Assembly: GCA_013791955.1 (NCBI GenBank)
Contig: VMSW01000004.1
Coordinates: 84,213-148,212, forward strand
Length of the DNA: 64,000 nt
Direction: 5' to 3'
Source of the DNA: Propionicimonas sp.
GTDB lineage: Bacteria > Actinomycetota > Actinomycetes > Propionibacteriales > Propionibacteriaceae
How positions within the stretch are numbered: position 1 is the stretch's first letter; every line of letters begins with the position of its first letter. A program made the position numbers and the translations under genes. Positions 43,115 to 52,843 of this stretch are shown in pieces. The notes beneath the pieces are model-generated. The model was given only the letters and a program-made list of their open reading frames with translations, did not search any database and was not told where the DNA came from.

Positions 43115-46100
43115 TCAATCCTGTTTCAAGGAGACACTGATGTGGTGCGGCCCCTTTGGCCGGAAGCCGGAGACGATCCCTGCGTCCTTCAGCCGTTGGA
43201 GAATCTTCTGGGGCGCGTAATCCGCAGGGAAGATGGGCCGCTTTCGGCCTGGATCCGCGATCGTCGAGAATGGCTCGCCGAGCTTCCGAAGGATAGCCCT
43301 GAGGTCTTCGAGATCGATGAGTCCGCCGGCCTGGCTGAGGAGTTCGAAGACTGTGGTCTTGTAGGCGCCGCCCGCGCGGATCGCGTCGATCTTGGGGGCG
43401 CTCAGTGTGGCTTTCGTCCTAAGCGCCCAGTCGCCAATGGATTGGAACCCGGCCCTGGTGATGCCATCCAGCTCGTCGAGGATCTCGAGGGCGGACTCCT
43501 TCACATCATCGCGAACCGAATCGCTCGACATGAGCTTCTCGATGAACTTGCCTGGTAGCGTCTCTGCGCCGATCAAGTCCAGGTAGTTGGTCGAACTCCG
43601 AATGGCGAACTCGTAGCTTGGCCAGTCGAGGAGAAGTCGGGAATCAAAGGCACTCTCGTCGTCGGCCAGCAGGCCGGCGGCGATCAGTCTGCCGACGAGT
43701 TCGCCGGGCTCCGGCGAGATCTCTGACGAGGGAAGCTCTCCAGGACTCACAGACAGCGCCAGGTCAATCCGGTGTTGCGCATGTCCACTTGCGGCACCGC
43801 TGTTGATGATGGCTACTGCCAGTTTGGCTCGATCCTCTTGATCAGCCTCAGACGCGGCGGCTATCGCATTCCGCCCTGAAAGGAGACTGGAGAGGGGCTG
43901 GTCGATGCTCCCTTTGGCTTCGAAGTACGCAAACACGTTCCCGAAGGTGATGGAGACGCGTTGCTCCGCAACAAGCGCCTCCCACACAGGCTCCGGAACA
44001 TTGCCAAGGTCGCTGACGACGCAGTCGCCACTCGAGTTGGCGACCAGCCGTTTGATCGCGTCAACGGGCCACCTCTGGCATCGGTGGAAGATGTCAACGA
44101 GCAGATCGGGGGTATCGATGGCGTGATCCGTTCCACGCGACGTCTCGACGGCATCGAGGTAGGCGCGAGGCTGCGTGAAGACGTACTGGTAGGCGTCGTT
44201 TGGAAGTGCGCTATGCAGTTGGTTGAGTGAGATGTTGGACGACCCCGATAGGGCCTCGAGGTTCTCGGCGGTGATCACGTAAGCCCGGGTCTCGCGAAGG
44301 TGCTCCAGTGCGGCACTAGAGAGCCCCCGTACGCTGGATATGCGGGCGCTCGCCTCTTGGAAGAAGTCGATGACACTTCCGGCTGCGCGCCCACGATTGG
44401 GGTCGGTCAGGGCCGCAAGCTGCAGGTAGTTCGCTTCGATGAAGCGGCGTACGGGATCGCTGATTTCGTAGCTTGTGCGATCGCGTCGGCGGCGGATCGC
44501 TGCCTCGATGAACTCAGCTTGTTTCTTGACGTCACCTGGCGGGTTCGCGACGAGGTGGTTGAAGATGTCAAGCCACTGCGGAGTTATCCGCTCGACGAAC
44601 GAGACGGCATTTTGGCCCGCAGCCAGGTAGGCGTCGATGAACTCCAGCTCCTCGGGGCCCGCCGAAGCCAGGTTGGTCAGCACCGTCTCTGCGTCGACGG
44701 GGTCGGTTGTAAGCAAGTGGTCCACGATCGAGATGTTGTACATGCTTCGCTCGGTGAGGATCGATCGCCCTTGGTCCCGCAGAATCGCTTCGACGTCTTC
44801 GCTGTTTAGTTGGTAGTCAGTGTCAGGCTGTCCGTGGTCGATGTTGTGGATGATGTAACTCATGGCCGCCGGGCGGATCATCTCGCCGTAGAACGTCGAG
44901 ACGTGGAGTGGGTAGTAGGAAGTTATGTAGCCGTGGATGACGAGATCAGCCGCGAGGTCTGATGCCATGAGGAGCCGTACCCATTCGATGAAGCTCATCG
45001 GCGAGCCCTTAGGTGGGGGGCTCTTCAGCTCGGGGCGCCGGCAGAGGCCCTCCCACGTGTGATACCGCAGGAACTCTAGCGTCTCGTTATTGGCTGCAAT
45101 CCGCTCTTCATCCGCGGGTACTGAGCGTGCTACCCATTCGCGTGTGTCTAGCTCGGTATCTAGGAGGCGCCCCATCGCAGCTGCGTTGAGGCTCATCTGT
45201 TTCCGGTTCCCGTTGCGGTCTATTCCTTGGATGACGACGGGCTCCCCGTCTTCGATGAGGTTGCGCCAGGTCTCCGGGCTTCGTAGTTCTTCACTGATGG
45301 AGGTGAGGGCACCCACGGAGATGAATGACCCGGGTGCGGTTTGCAGGGTGTCGAGTATCGAATAGAATTGACTTGCAAGCCTTTCTGCGCGGTCTCTCGC
45401 AGAGGACTGGAACTCAATTCCCTCGTGCAACTCGCGATTGGCGGCACGCAGCCGCTCGGTGTTCTCCTTCGCTAGCGTGCGCCACCGGCTGTAGAGGATG
45501 TCGAGGTGGCTTCGCCCGAGCCGGATCTTCTCGAAATCCGACATGAGTGTGTTCTTGTAGAGCACCATCGCGAAGAGGTTCTGGGGTAGTAGTCCAGGGA
45601 CCGGGTTCGGCACGTCAAGGAGCTGGTGCTTGAATACTTTGTACTCATTGACGACGTTGTGTAAAAGCCGCATGTCTGCGATGTGACGGGCTGCGATGTC
45701 GATGAGTTCCTTGGGTATCTCCAGCCTGTGGTCGGCCAGTAGGCCATTGAGGAGGTCGCGCGCGTTCTTGTGAGTGATGAACGGAACCACGGGGATGACG
45801 AGCTCGAAGAACTTCGTGCGATTCGCGCGAACGAGCTCAGCCTGAGCCTCGTCGGTGTCTGATGCGGACTCGTCTCGCCCCAGCTTCTCGAAGATGCTGT
45901 CCTTCACTGCGTAGATAAACCTGAAGTTGCGCTTGTCGAGCTGAGCCGCTGAGTTCAGTGTCGAGTTGAGCGATCGGAGGGACTCGAAGATACCGGGGTC
46001 GTCGAAGCGGTCTAGGTCTTCGATGATGACGATTTCGACCTTCTTTTTGACCTCGAAGAAGTAAATGATCTCGTCGAGATACTCATCGAAGTAGGTCGAT

Positions 46101-46837
46101 GAGCGTGGCGGAAGTGCCAATGTTGCCGGGCCAGCGGTGATCTTGTCGATGACGATTCGCCCGTGGAGGACCATGCGAGCGATGACTACCGCCCCTGCCA
46201 CCGCGACACCAGCCGCGAGTGCCCCCACGACAGGATGAAGCCAAGGGATATCAGTGCTCGCGACGAGGCCGATGCTCGTGACCCCAGACAGATCGAGCAT
46301 CAGGGCGGCGGCGGCACCGATGACACCTGCGATCGCGGCCGGGATCAGCTCGGCCTTCCAGCGACCCTTGCGGATCCGATGGAACCGGGACTTTGGTGCG
46401 CTGCTCGGGTTCACCTGATAGAGCAGCTGTTTGACGAGTTCTTTCTGGATGCGGTTCGTCTTGGTGTCCGCCGCCGGTACTTGGCTCGCGCCTTGCCTGG
46501 CGGACTCGGGTTCGGTGCCCAATGTGAGCAGTGACAGCTTGATTACGCGACCCTTGAACTCCTCGGCGAGCTTGTTCAACACGCTCGTCTTGCCTAGCCC
46601 ATATGCGCCGGAGAGCGCGATGTTCCGGATATCCGGCTGGTCATCGATTGCCCGTTTCAGGATCGCGAAATATGTGCCGTGCCACTCCTCCCTGTATTCA
46701 GGAGCGAGGCTTGTGAGCTCAGGAGCTGGCGTTCGGGGTGTCAGCGGCGCCGATTCCGGAACGGGCCCGTTGGGCGATGGTGGCACGGCCGGAACGTCAC
46801 TCGCGCTAACTTGAGCAGAGGGCTCGGCGCCAGTCAT
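43115..46837 (-). CDS. YobI/KAP-like membrane P-loop NTPase
   Basis: 1240 residues from ATG 46837, seven bases after GGGAGGGG. Walker A is GAYGLGKTS (about 78-86) and Walker B is EIVIIEDLDRF (about 268-278). Two transmembrane segments (about 165-182 and 203-223) are inserted between them, the hallmark of KAP/YobI-type NTPases. The remaining 900 residues are helical and repeat-like, plausibly a sensor or effector platform. A Pro-rich N-terminus precedes the NTPase. Many KAP-type NTPases occur in anti-phage loci; here it heads a block with two nuclease-like genes. AT-rich codons are more frequent than in neighbours. Confidence 0.82.
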   Translation of the reverse strand: MTGAEPSAQVSASDVPAVPPSPNGPVPESAPLTPRTPAPELTSLAPEYREEWHGTYFAILKRAIDDQPDIRNIALSGAYGLGKTSVLNKLAEEFKGRVIKLSLLTLGTEPESARQGASQVPAADTKTNRIQKELVKQLLYQVNPSSAPKSRFHRIRKGRWKAELIPAAIAGVIGAAAALMLDLSGVTSIGLVASTDIPWLHPVVGALAAGVAVAGAVVIARMVLHGRIVIDKITAGPATLALPPRSSTYFDEYLDEIIYFFEVKKKVEIVIIEDLDRFDDPGIFESLRSLNSTLNSAAQLDKRNFRFIYAVKDSIFEKLGRDESASDTDEAQAELVRANRTKFFELVIPVVPFITHKNARDLLNGLLADHRLEIPKELIDIAARHIADMRLLHNVVNEYKVFKHQLLDVPNPVPGLLPQNLFAMVLYKNTLMSDFEKIRLGRSHLDILYSRWRTLAKENTERLRAANRELHEGIEFQSSARDRAERLASQFYSILDTLQTAPGSFISVGALTSISEELRSPETWRNLIEDGEPVVIQGIDRNGNRKQMSLNAAAMGRLLDTELDTREWVARSVPADEERIAANNETLEFLRYHTWEGLCRRPELKSPPPKGSPMSFIEWVRLLMASDLAADLVIHGYITSYYPLHVSTFYGEMIRPAAMSYIIHNIDHGQPDTDYQLNSEDVEAILRDQGRSILTERSMYNISIVDHLLTTDPVDAETVLTNLASAGPEELEFIDAYLAAGQNAVSFVERITPQWLDIFNHLVANPPGDVKKQAEFIEAAIRRRRDRTSYEISDPVRRFIEANYLQLAALTDPNRGRAAGSVIDFFQEASARISSVRGLSSAALEHLRETRAYVITAENLEALSGSSNISLNQLHSALPNDAYQYVFTQPRAYLDAVETSRGTDHAIDTPDLLVDIFHRCQRWPVDAIKRLVANSSGDCVVSDLGNVPEPVWEALVAEQRVSITFGNVFAYFEAKGSIDQPLSSLLSGRNAIAAASEADQEDRAKLAVAIINSGAASGHAQHRIDLALSVSPGELPSSEISPEPGELVGRLIAAGLLADDESAFDSRLLLDWPSYEFAIRSSTNYLDLIGAETLPGKFIEKLMSSDSVRDDVKESALEILDELDGITRAGFQSIGDWALRTKATLSAPKIDAIRAGGAYKTTVFELLSQAGGLIDLEDLRAILRKLGEPFSTIADPGRKRPIFPADYAPQKILQRLKDAGIVSGFRPKGPHHISVSLKQD

Positions 46838-46936
46838 TTCTGGTCCCCTCCCGTTTGGGATCTTAGGTGAGGCTATTCGACCACAACATGCTGACAATCC
46901 GAGTCACACTGGCTGGTAATGCAGGATGCGATTCGC

Positions 46937-46976
46937 CGCGCCGAATGCCCTCGGCCAGGCCAAGTCATTCGGCGCG
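46937..46976 (-). terminator. Terminator hairpin between the 139-residue gene and the YobI-like gene
   Basis: CGCGCCGAATG (46937-46947) and CATTCGGCGCG (46966-46976) form a perfect 11-bp stem, 20 bp past the stop at 46997. It separates that gene from the downstream block, which therefore needs its own promoter. Confidence 0.6.
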
Positions 46977-46996
46977 GACAGAACCAGCCAACCGAC

Positions 46997-47416
46997 TCAC
47001 GACAGGGTGACGTGCCGATCTGGAATCGGCTCGCCCATTTCCTGGAGGAACGCTCTGGCGAGGTCCATCCACTCCTGAGGAGTGGCGCCTTCGACACAGG
47101 TTGCTAGGTAGTCCTCGGGAGTCAGTCCCCGAGGTGCGCGGTTCAGTGGTTCACGGTTGTATTCGGCGAAGGGGGATGTTCGCTTGACGGCAGAGAAGAT
47201 CTCCCGCGCTTGAGAGGTGCGCCCGTTGGCGGAACCACCCATGCTGAATGTGCGGAACACCTGGGGGTCCTTGGCTGGTTCCCAAGCCCCCCACGCCTGG
47301 CAGAAGGCCTCCTCCCACCGGTGGTGAGACCAGCGCCACGGGCCTTGGAAGCCGATGGCTATGAGGCCAGCGAGCAGTCCTTCGGCGGTGTTCCTCAGCT
47401 TCTGCTGTTTGTCCAC
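46997..47416 (-). CDS. Hypothetical protein, 139 residues
   Basis: GTG 47416 starts a frame of normal composition (KLRNTAEGLLAGLIAIGFQG, then RWSHHRWEEAFCQAWG and LTPEDYLATCVEGATPQEW). It looks like a soluble helical protein with no domain I recognise. It is transcribed in the same direction as dnaB, 42 bp downstream of it, and ends at a strong hairpin. Its relation to the defence-like block is uncertain. Confidence 0.7.
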   Translation of the reverse strand: MDKQQKLRNTAEGLLAGLIAIGFQGPWRWSHHRWEEAFCQAWGAWEPAKDPQVFRTFSMGGSANGRTSQAREIFSAVKRTSPFAEYNREPLNRAPRGLTPEDYLATCVEGATPQEWMDLARAFLQEMGEPIPDRHVTLS

Positions 47417-47458
47417 GCTGGAGTTCCCCCTTCAATGGCGGCTCGGTGGCCCGGCTAG

Positions 47459-48820
47459 TTAGTGCTGCATATCCACAAAGCGGGAGTAATGACCCTGGAA
47501 GGCGACGGTGACGGTCTTGGTTTGACCGTTGCGGTGCTTGGCCACGATCAGGTCGGCTTCGCCGGCGCGCTCGGAGGCGTTGTTATACATGTCGTCGCGG
47601 TGCAGCAGGATCACCATGTCGGCGTCCTGTTCCAGCGAGCCCGATTCACGTAGGTCGGAAAGCATCGGCTTCTTGTCGGTGCGCTGCTCCGGGCCACGGT
47701 TGAGCTGGGACAGCGCGATCACTGGCACCTCGAGCTCCTTGGCCAGCAGCTTCATCTGCCGGGAGAACTCCGAAACCTCCAGCTGGCGGCTCTCGACGCG
47801 CTTGCCCGAACTCATCAGCTGCATGTAGTCGACGATCACCAGCTTCAAGTCGTGACGCTGCTTCAACCGCCGCGCCTTGGCCCGAATCTCCATCATCGTC
47901 TGGTTGGGCGAGTCGTCGATGAACAGTGGCGCCGAAGACACATCAGCGGTCTTCTTGGCGATCCGGCGCCAGTTCTCATCACTCATATGACCCTTGCGGA
48001 TGTCGCCCAGCGGCACCTGCGCCTCGGCCGAAATCAGGCGCATCACGATCTCGGTCTTGGTCATTTCCAAGCTGAAGAAGGCCGAACACAGGCCGTGCTG
48101 AATCGAGGCCGACCGGGCGAAGTCGAGCCCAAGGGTCGACTTACCCATACCGGGACGGGCCGCGATGATGATCATCTGCCCGGCGTGCAAGCCGTTGGTC
48201 AGTTCATCAAGATCGAGGAAGCCGGTCGGGACGCCCGACATCACGCCGTTGGCGCTGAGAGCCTCGATCTCGTCCAGCGTGGACTCCATCAACGCGCTCA
48301 GCGGCTCGTAGTCATCGCCAGCCTTGCCTTCGGCAACCGCATAGACAGCCTGTTGGGCGGCGTCCACGATGCCGGAAACGTCGCCTTGGCCGCTGTAGCC
48401 GAGTTGGCTGATCTTCATCGCCGCCTCGACCAGGCGGCGCAGAATCGCCTTCTCGCGCACGATCTCGGCGTAGTAGCCGGCGTTTGAGGCGATCGAGACC
48501 ATGGACAGCAGGTCATGCAGGTAGATATGGCCGCCGGCGCGACCCAGTTCGCCGCGCTTGGCCAGCTCATCAGCCACCGTGATGGCATCGGCCGGTTCGC
48601 CGCGGCCATACAGATTCAGGATCGAATCAAAGACGATTTCGTGGGCAGGCCGATAGAAATCTCGGCCCTTCAGCACCTCCGCCACGTCACCGATGGCGTC
48701 CTTGGAGAGCATCATTGCTCCCAGCACACTCTGTTCGGCGGCGACATCTTGCGGCGGGGTGCGATCAACGCCGCCAGCTTCGATCTCGCCGCCGTACGGC
48801 ATCACTTCCGCGAGTGACAT
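47459..48820 (-). CDS. dnaB: Replicative DNA helicase DnaB
   Basis: 453 residues, normal length and without intein. The N-terminal DnaB domain (PPQDVAAEQSVLGAMMLSKD) is followed by the RecA-like helicase core. Walker A is RPGMGKSTLGLDFA, Walker B is KLVIVDYMQLM, and the DNA-binding loop and arginine finger region (ALSQLNRGPEQRTDKKP) are present. It unwinds DNA ahead of the replisome. The usual rpsF-ssb-rpsR-rplI neighbours are not in the window upstream. Confidence 0.97.
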   Translation of the reverse strand: MSLAEVMPYGGEIEAGGVDRTPPQDVAAEQSVLGAMMLSKDAIGDVAEVLKGRDFYRPAHEIVFDSILNLYGRGEPADAITVADELAKRGELGRAGGHIYLHDLLSMVSIASNAGYYAEIVREKAILRRLVEAAMKISQLGYSGQGDVSGIVDAAQQAVYAVAEGKAGDDYEPLSALMESTLDEIEALSANGVMSGVPTGFLDLDELTNGLHAGQMIIIAARPGMGKSTLGLDFARSASIQHGLCSAFFSLEMTKTEIVMRLISAEAQVPLGDIRKGHMSDENWRRIAKKTADVSSAPLFIDDSPNQTMMEIRAKARRLKQRHDLKLVIVDYMQLMSSGKRVESRQLEVSEFSRQMKLLAKELEVPVIALSQLNRGPEQRTDKKPMLSDLRESGSLEQDADMVILLHRDDMYNNASERAGEADLIVAKHRNGQTKTVTVAFQGHYSRFVDMQH

Positions 48821-49257
48821 CTGAACCTCCGGCGCGTCCTAATTGGGGGATGAGGAACACGGTAGGTCGCGCCACTGACACTTCGTTTTCGGGCTCCTCG
48901 GTGGGCCCACGGTAGCCCTCTGCCGCGGTGCCCTCAATGGCTGGATACACAGGGGCCTGTGGACAAAATGGGGACAACTTAGCGTCTGCGCTCACCGCCC
49001 TGTGCATGAAGCGGTGCTGCGAGTGTGGACGGCCAGTCCTGATTCCTCAGGACATGGCTACGGCTAGGGGATACACCGTTCACACTTTGTGGATTGAAGG
49101 TTTTTTCCATGGATTTGCTGCCGCTGTTCCCTCTTGACAGGAGTACCGGTGGAGGGTGTATGGCGACGGAGTCTGTGGAGGTTATGCACACCACGTCCAC
49201 ACCCTGGGGGGTGTGCCAAATACCCATCGGGGGTATCCTGACTAGGGAGGATGTCTT
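48821..49257. other. 437-bp gap with DnaA-box-like 9-mers and the csoR promoter
   Basis: No gene is seen. TGTGGACAA (48958-48966) is the complement of the actinobacterial DnaA box TTGTCCACA, and TTATGCACA (49182-49190) fits TTATNCACA. A weaker match TGTGGATTG is at 49088-49096. GTCCTGATTCCTCAGGAC (near 49036) is a 7-bp hairpin. The right end carries the CsoR-type operators. Confidence 0.5.
49198..49236 (+). promoter_or_regulatory. CsoR-type operator region
   Basis: Two adjacent inverted repeats precede csoR: CACACCC-TGGG-GGGTGTG (49198-49215) and ATACCC-ATCGG-GGGTAT (49220-49236). The second matches the G/C-tract pseudopalindrome flanked by TA pairs seen at CsoR sites. The Cu-free repressor would bind here and shut off csoR-copZ-copA. 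Confidence 0.7.
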
Positions 49258-49596
49258 ATGGATAGAGAACACGGTTCACAGGTGACCCACGAGTCCGCCT
49301 GTCACCACGACGTTGGCCACGGCTACCTCGACCATAAGCCGGAGTATCTGCGTCGGTTGAAACGGATCGAAGGCCAGGCCCGTGGCTTGCAGGGCATGGT
49401 CGAATCCGAGCAGTACTGCATCGACATCCTCACTCAAGTGTCGGCCATGACCAGAGCCCTGGAATCCCTCGCGCTGGCCATGCTCGACGAACACCTGAGC
49501 CACTGCGTGGTGCGAGCCGCCCGCAGTAGCGATGAAGAGGCCGCCGAGAAGATCGCCGAAGCCTCAGCCGCCATCGCCCGACTCGTCCGCTCCTGA
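49258..49596 (+). CDS. csoR: Copper-sensing transcriptional repressor CsoR
   Basis: 112 residues, an all-helical CsoR/RcnR protein. The family helix LRRLKRIEGQARGLQGMVES is present. The Cu(I) ligands are Cys in YCIDILTQ and His/Cys in EHLSHCVV, the C-H-C triad of copper sensors. ATG 49258 has GGGAGG seven bases upstream. The His-rich N-terminal tail (HESACHHDVGHGYLDH) may bind metal as well. First gene of the operon csoR-copZ-copA. Confidence 0.95.
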   Translation: MDREHGSQVTHESACHHDVGHGYLDHKPEYLRRLKRIEGQARGLQGMVESEQYCIDILTQVSAMTRALESLALAMLDEHLSHCVVRAARSSDEEAAEKIAEASAAIARLVRS

Positions 49597-49619
49597 CCGC
49601 CAACAGCAAGGAACCCGCA

Positions 49620-49823
49620 ATGATCACCAACTACACCGTCACCGGCATGACCTGCGGCCACTGCGTCGCCCATGTCAAAGAAGAGGTTTCCGGCATCCCT
49701 GGGGTGACTGAGGTAGCCGTCACCCTTGAGGGCGGCAAGCTGGAAGTCACCTCGCAGGCCCCGATCGATTTCGACCGCATCGTCGAAGCCGTCGCCGAGG
49801 CCGGGGACTACAGCGTCGCCTGA
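49620..49823 (+). CDS. copZ: Copper chaperone, HMA domain
   Basis: 67 residues with one heavy-metal-associated domain; the metal motif is GMTCGHC at about residues 9-15. It carries Cu(I) to the CopA pump in the cytoplasm. It lies 23 bp after csoR and 10 bp before copA. Confidence 0.95.
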   Translation: MITNYTVTGMTCGHCVAHVKEEVSGIPGVTEVAVTLEGGKLEVTSQAPIDFDRIVEAVAEAGDYSVA

Positions 49824-49833
49824 TGGTGACCCG

Positions 49834-52014
49834 ATGAGCACGTCGGCTCCCGAAGCAGTCGAACTCGATATTTCGGGCATGACCTGTGCCTCCTGTGCGG
49901 CGCGGATCGAAAAGAAGCTCAACAAGTTGGACGGGGTGCAGGCCTCAGTCAACTACGCCACTGAGACTGCCACTGTGGTCTATTCGCCCCTGCTCACCAT
50001 TGACGACCTGATCAAGACTGTGGAGAACACCGGCTACGGGGCCGCGCTGCCGCAGCCGCAGGCCGAGCCGGTCGATCATGCCGCAGTGTTGCGCGTCCGG
50101 CTGATCTGGGCGGCCGCCTTCGGCGTCCCGGTGATCCTGTTGGCGATGATTCCAGCCTGGCAGTTCACCGGCTGGCAATGGGTGAGCTTGGCCCTGACCG
50201 TCCCGGTCTATGCCTGGGCGGCCTGGCCCTTCCATCGCTCCACCCTGGTCAACGCCCGGCATCGGGCCACCACCATGGACACCCTGATCAGCCTGGGCAC
50301 TACCGCGGCCTTCGCCTGGTCGCTGTATGCCCTGTTGTTCACCGCGGCCGGGCAGCCCGGCTACACCCACGAGTTCGAACTGGCGCTGATGCGCGGCCAT
50401 GGGCAGTCGGCCATCTACTTCGAAGCGGTGGCCGGCATCGTGGTCTTCCTGCTGCTGGGTCGCTATCTGGAGGCCCGCTCCAAGGACGCCGCCGGGCGGG
50501 CTGTGCGCTCCCTGCTGCATCTGGGCGTCACCGAGGTGAGCGTCCTGGTTGCCGGCCGCGAATCCCAACTGCCAATCGCTCAGCTGAAAGTTGGCGATGA
50601 GTTTGTGGTGCGTCCCGGGGAAAAGGTGGCCACCGACGGCGTGATCGTCGCCGGGGACTCAGCCATCGACAACTCGCTGGTCACCGGAGAATCAGTGCCG
50701 GTGGACGTTGCTGAGGGTGATGCGGTAATCGGGGCCACCCTGAACACCACCGGACGCCTGGTCGTACGGGCCACCAAGGTCGGCAAGGACACCCAGCTGG
50801 CTCAGATCGCCCGGCTGGTCACTCAGGCCCAGGCCGGCAAATCGCAGGTGCAGGCGCTGGCTGACCAAATCTCGGCGGTCTTCGTCCCGGTGGTGCTGGT
50901 GCTCTCGCTGCTTACCTTGAGCACCTGGCTGTTGCTGGGGGAGAGCCTCTCCTTCGCGGCCGCAGCCGCAGTGGCGGTACTGATCATCGCCTGCCCGTGC
51001 GCGCTTGGCCTGGCCACGCCCACCGCGCTCCTGGTCGGCACCGGTCGTGGTGCCCAACTCGGCATCGTGATCAAAGGCGCCGAAGCCTTGGAGCGCGCAA
51101 AAGGGATCGAGGTGATCGTGCTCGACAAGACCGGCACCATCACCACCGGTCAGATGGCGGTGGTGGCGGTTCGTCCCGCGCCCGGGGTGGACGAGGCGGA
51201 GCTGCTCGCTTACGCCGGCGCGGCCGAAGCCGGCTCGGAGCATCCGGTGGCGCGGGCGATCGCCGCCCACGCCGCCAGTGAACTGAGCGCGAGCGGATTC
51301 GCCAACACCCCAGGTCTCGGGGTCACCGCTGTCGTCGCTGGACGGGCCGTGCGGGTCGGCCGACTGAAGTGGGTCGACCGGGTCATCGATCACCCTGGCG
51401 CTGCGGTCTCGGGGCCCTTCACCGAAGTTGCCATCAGCTGGGACGGCGAGCTTCGCGGCACCATCGAGGTGGCCGACACCGTCAAACCCACCTCGGCGCA
51501 GGCCGTTGGGCAGCTGCGCAAGCTCGGCCTCACGCCGATTCTGCTTACCGGAGACAATCGGGCCACCGCTGAGGCGGTCGCAGGCGAGGTTGGTATCGAG
51601 CAGGTAATCGCCGAGGTGCTGCCAGCCGACAAAGTGGCGAAGGTTCGCGAACTGCAGGCCGCTGGCCGCAAGGTCGCGATGGTTGGTGACGGGGTCAATG
51701 ACGCTGCCGCCCTGGCCCAGGCCGACCTCGGTATCGCCTTGGGCACGGGCACCGACGCAGCCATTGAAGCCGCCGACCTCACCCTGATGCGCGGCGACCT
51801 GCGCCTGGCCGCCGACGCCATTCGGCTGTCCAGAGCGACGCTGCGCATCATCAATTCCAACCTGTTCTGGGCCTTCGGCTACAACGTGGCCGCCATTCCC
51901 TTGGCCGCTCTCGGCCTACTCAACCCGATGATCGCCGGCGCGGCGATGGCCTTCTCCAGCGTGTTCGTAGTGCTGAACAGCTTGCGCCTGCGGGGGTTCC
52001 GGGCGCAGGCGTAG
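49834..52014 (+). CDS. copA: Copper-exporting P1B-type ATPase
   Basis: 726 residues from ATG 49834. One N-terminal HMA domain (GMTCASC) precedes eight membrane segments. The transport motif is CPC ([11 protein letters not shown]), the phosphorylated aspartate lies in LDKTGTIT, and the ATP-site motifs are SEHPVARAI and [15 protein letters not shown] with the Cu chaperone indicates Cu(I) export across the membrane. It is the last gene of the csoR operon; the frame upstream of ATG 49834 overlaps copZ and is not used. Confidence 0.95.
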   Translation: MSTSAPEAVELDISGMTCASCAARIEKKLNKLDGVQASVNYATETATVVYSPLLTIDDLIKTVENTGYGAALPQPQAEPVDHAAVLRVRLIWAAAFGVPVILLAMIPAWQFTGWQWVSLALTVPVYAWAAWPFHRSTLVNARHRATTMDTLISLGTTAAFAWSLYALLFTAAGQPGYTHEFELALMRGHGQSAIYFEAVAGIVVFLLLGRYLEARSKDAAGRAVRSLLHLGVTEVSVLVAGRESQLPIAQLKVGDEFVVRPGEKVATDGVIVAGDSAIDNSLVTGESVPVDVAEGDAVIGATLNTTGRLVVRATKVGKDTQLAQIARLVTQAQAGKSQVQALADQISAVFVPVVLVLSLLTLSTWLLLGESLSFAAAAAVAVLIIACPCALGLATPTALLVGTGRGAQLGIVIKGAEALERAKGIEVIVLDKTGTITTGQMAVVAVRPAPGVDEAELLAYAGAAEAGSEHPVARAIAAHAASELSASGFANTPGLGVTAVVAGRAVRVGRLKWVDRVIDHPGAAVSGPFTEVAISWDGELRGTIEVADTVKPTSAQAVGQLRKLGLTPILLTGDNRATAEAVAGEVGIEQVIAEVLPADKVAKVRELQAAGRKVAMVGDGVNDAAALAQADLGIALGTGTDAAIEAADLTLMRGDLRLAADAIRLSRATLRIINSNLFWAFGYNVAAIPLAALGLLNPMIAGAAMAFSSVFVVLNSLRLRGFRAQA

Positions 52015-52036
52015 TTCGAAGGGCTGTTGATCGGCA

Positions 52037-52837
52037 ATGCTTGGTGCCATGAGCCGCCAAATCACCTGGTATGAAGACCAGGCCGCCCTGCCGCCCATCC
52101 CAATGGATGCCGACACCGCCCGAGTTCGGCTTGATGCGGGCAACGCCGCCTTCGCCGCCTTGGGTGCCGCCGGTGCCGAGCTGAGAATCCCGGTCGGCCC
52201 GGAGACCTTCGGCCTGGCCGGGCCGGACGGCCTGCATCAGGAGCCGTTCGCGGCCGTCCTTGGCTGCTCTGATGCCCGGGTGCCAGTCGAACTCGTGCTG
52301 GGCCAAGACACCAATGACCTGTTCGTGGTGCGGGTGGCGGGCAACGTGCCGGGCTCGGATTGTGTGGGCAGCCTGCACTACGCGGTGGAGCACTTGGCCT
52401 CATTGCAGCTGGTGGTGGTGCTGGGCCACTCCAACTGCGGGGCGGTCAGCGCAGCGGTGGACGCGATGCTGCAGCCCCGGGGCTATTTGGAGTTAGTGCA
52501 CGACCCGGCTTTGCGTGGGGTGATCGACTCGCTGCTGGCTGGCGTGCGAATGGCCGACCTAGCGCTGCGGGAGATCCACGGCGAACGAGTGCAGCACGAT
52601 CCCGGCTACCGGGACGCCCTGGTGGGCGTCTCGGCGCTGGCCAACGCGGCGGTCAGCGCGACCGTCTTGGCCGCCGACCTGCGCCACGAAGTTGTGATGG
52701 GCGTCTACGACTTGGCCACCCGGACGATCGGCAGCCCCGGAGCCGATGGCACCTGGGCGCCGGGCCTGATCGAAGCGCCCGGTGATGATGACGCGCTGGC
52801 CGAACTGCTGGCCAGGGCGGCGCAGGCCGCTATCTGA
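52037..52837 (+). CDS. Beta-class carbonic anhydrase
   Basis: About 266 residues (ATG 52049 is an alternative start). Zinc ligands and the catalytic dyad are visible: [11 protein letters not shown] near residue 75, then GHSNCGAV with His and Cys near residue 135. It interconverts CO2 and bicarbonate in the cytoplasm. It lies 22 bp after copA, perhaps by chance. Its stop is 6 bp from the stop of the convergent glycosyltransferase gene. Confidence 0.93.
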   Translation: MLGAMSRQITWYEDQAALPPIPMDADTARVRLDAGNAAFAALGAAGAELRIPVGPETFGLAGPDGLHQEPFAAVLGCSDARVPVELVLGQDTNDLFVVRVAGNVPGSDCVGSLHYAVEHLASLQLVVVLGHSNCGAVSAAVDAMLQPRGYLELVHDPALRGVIDSLLAGVRMADLALREIHGERVQHDPGYRDALVGVSALANAAVSATVLAADLRHEVVMGVYDLATRTIGSPGADGTWAPGLIEAPGDDDALAELLARAAQAAI

Positions 52838-52843
52838 TCGGCC

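Noticed and set aside
48821..49257. Chromosomal replication origin
   Set aside because: There are only two or three DnaA-box-like 9-mers, no AT-rich unwinding element, and no dnaA, dnaN or rpmH nearby.
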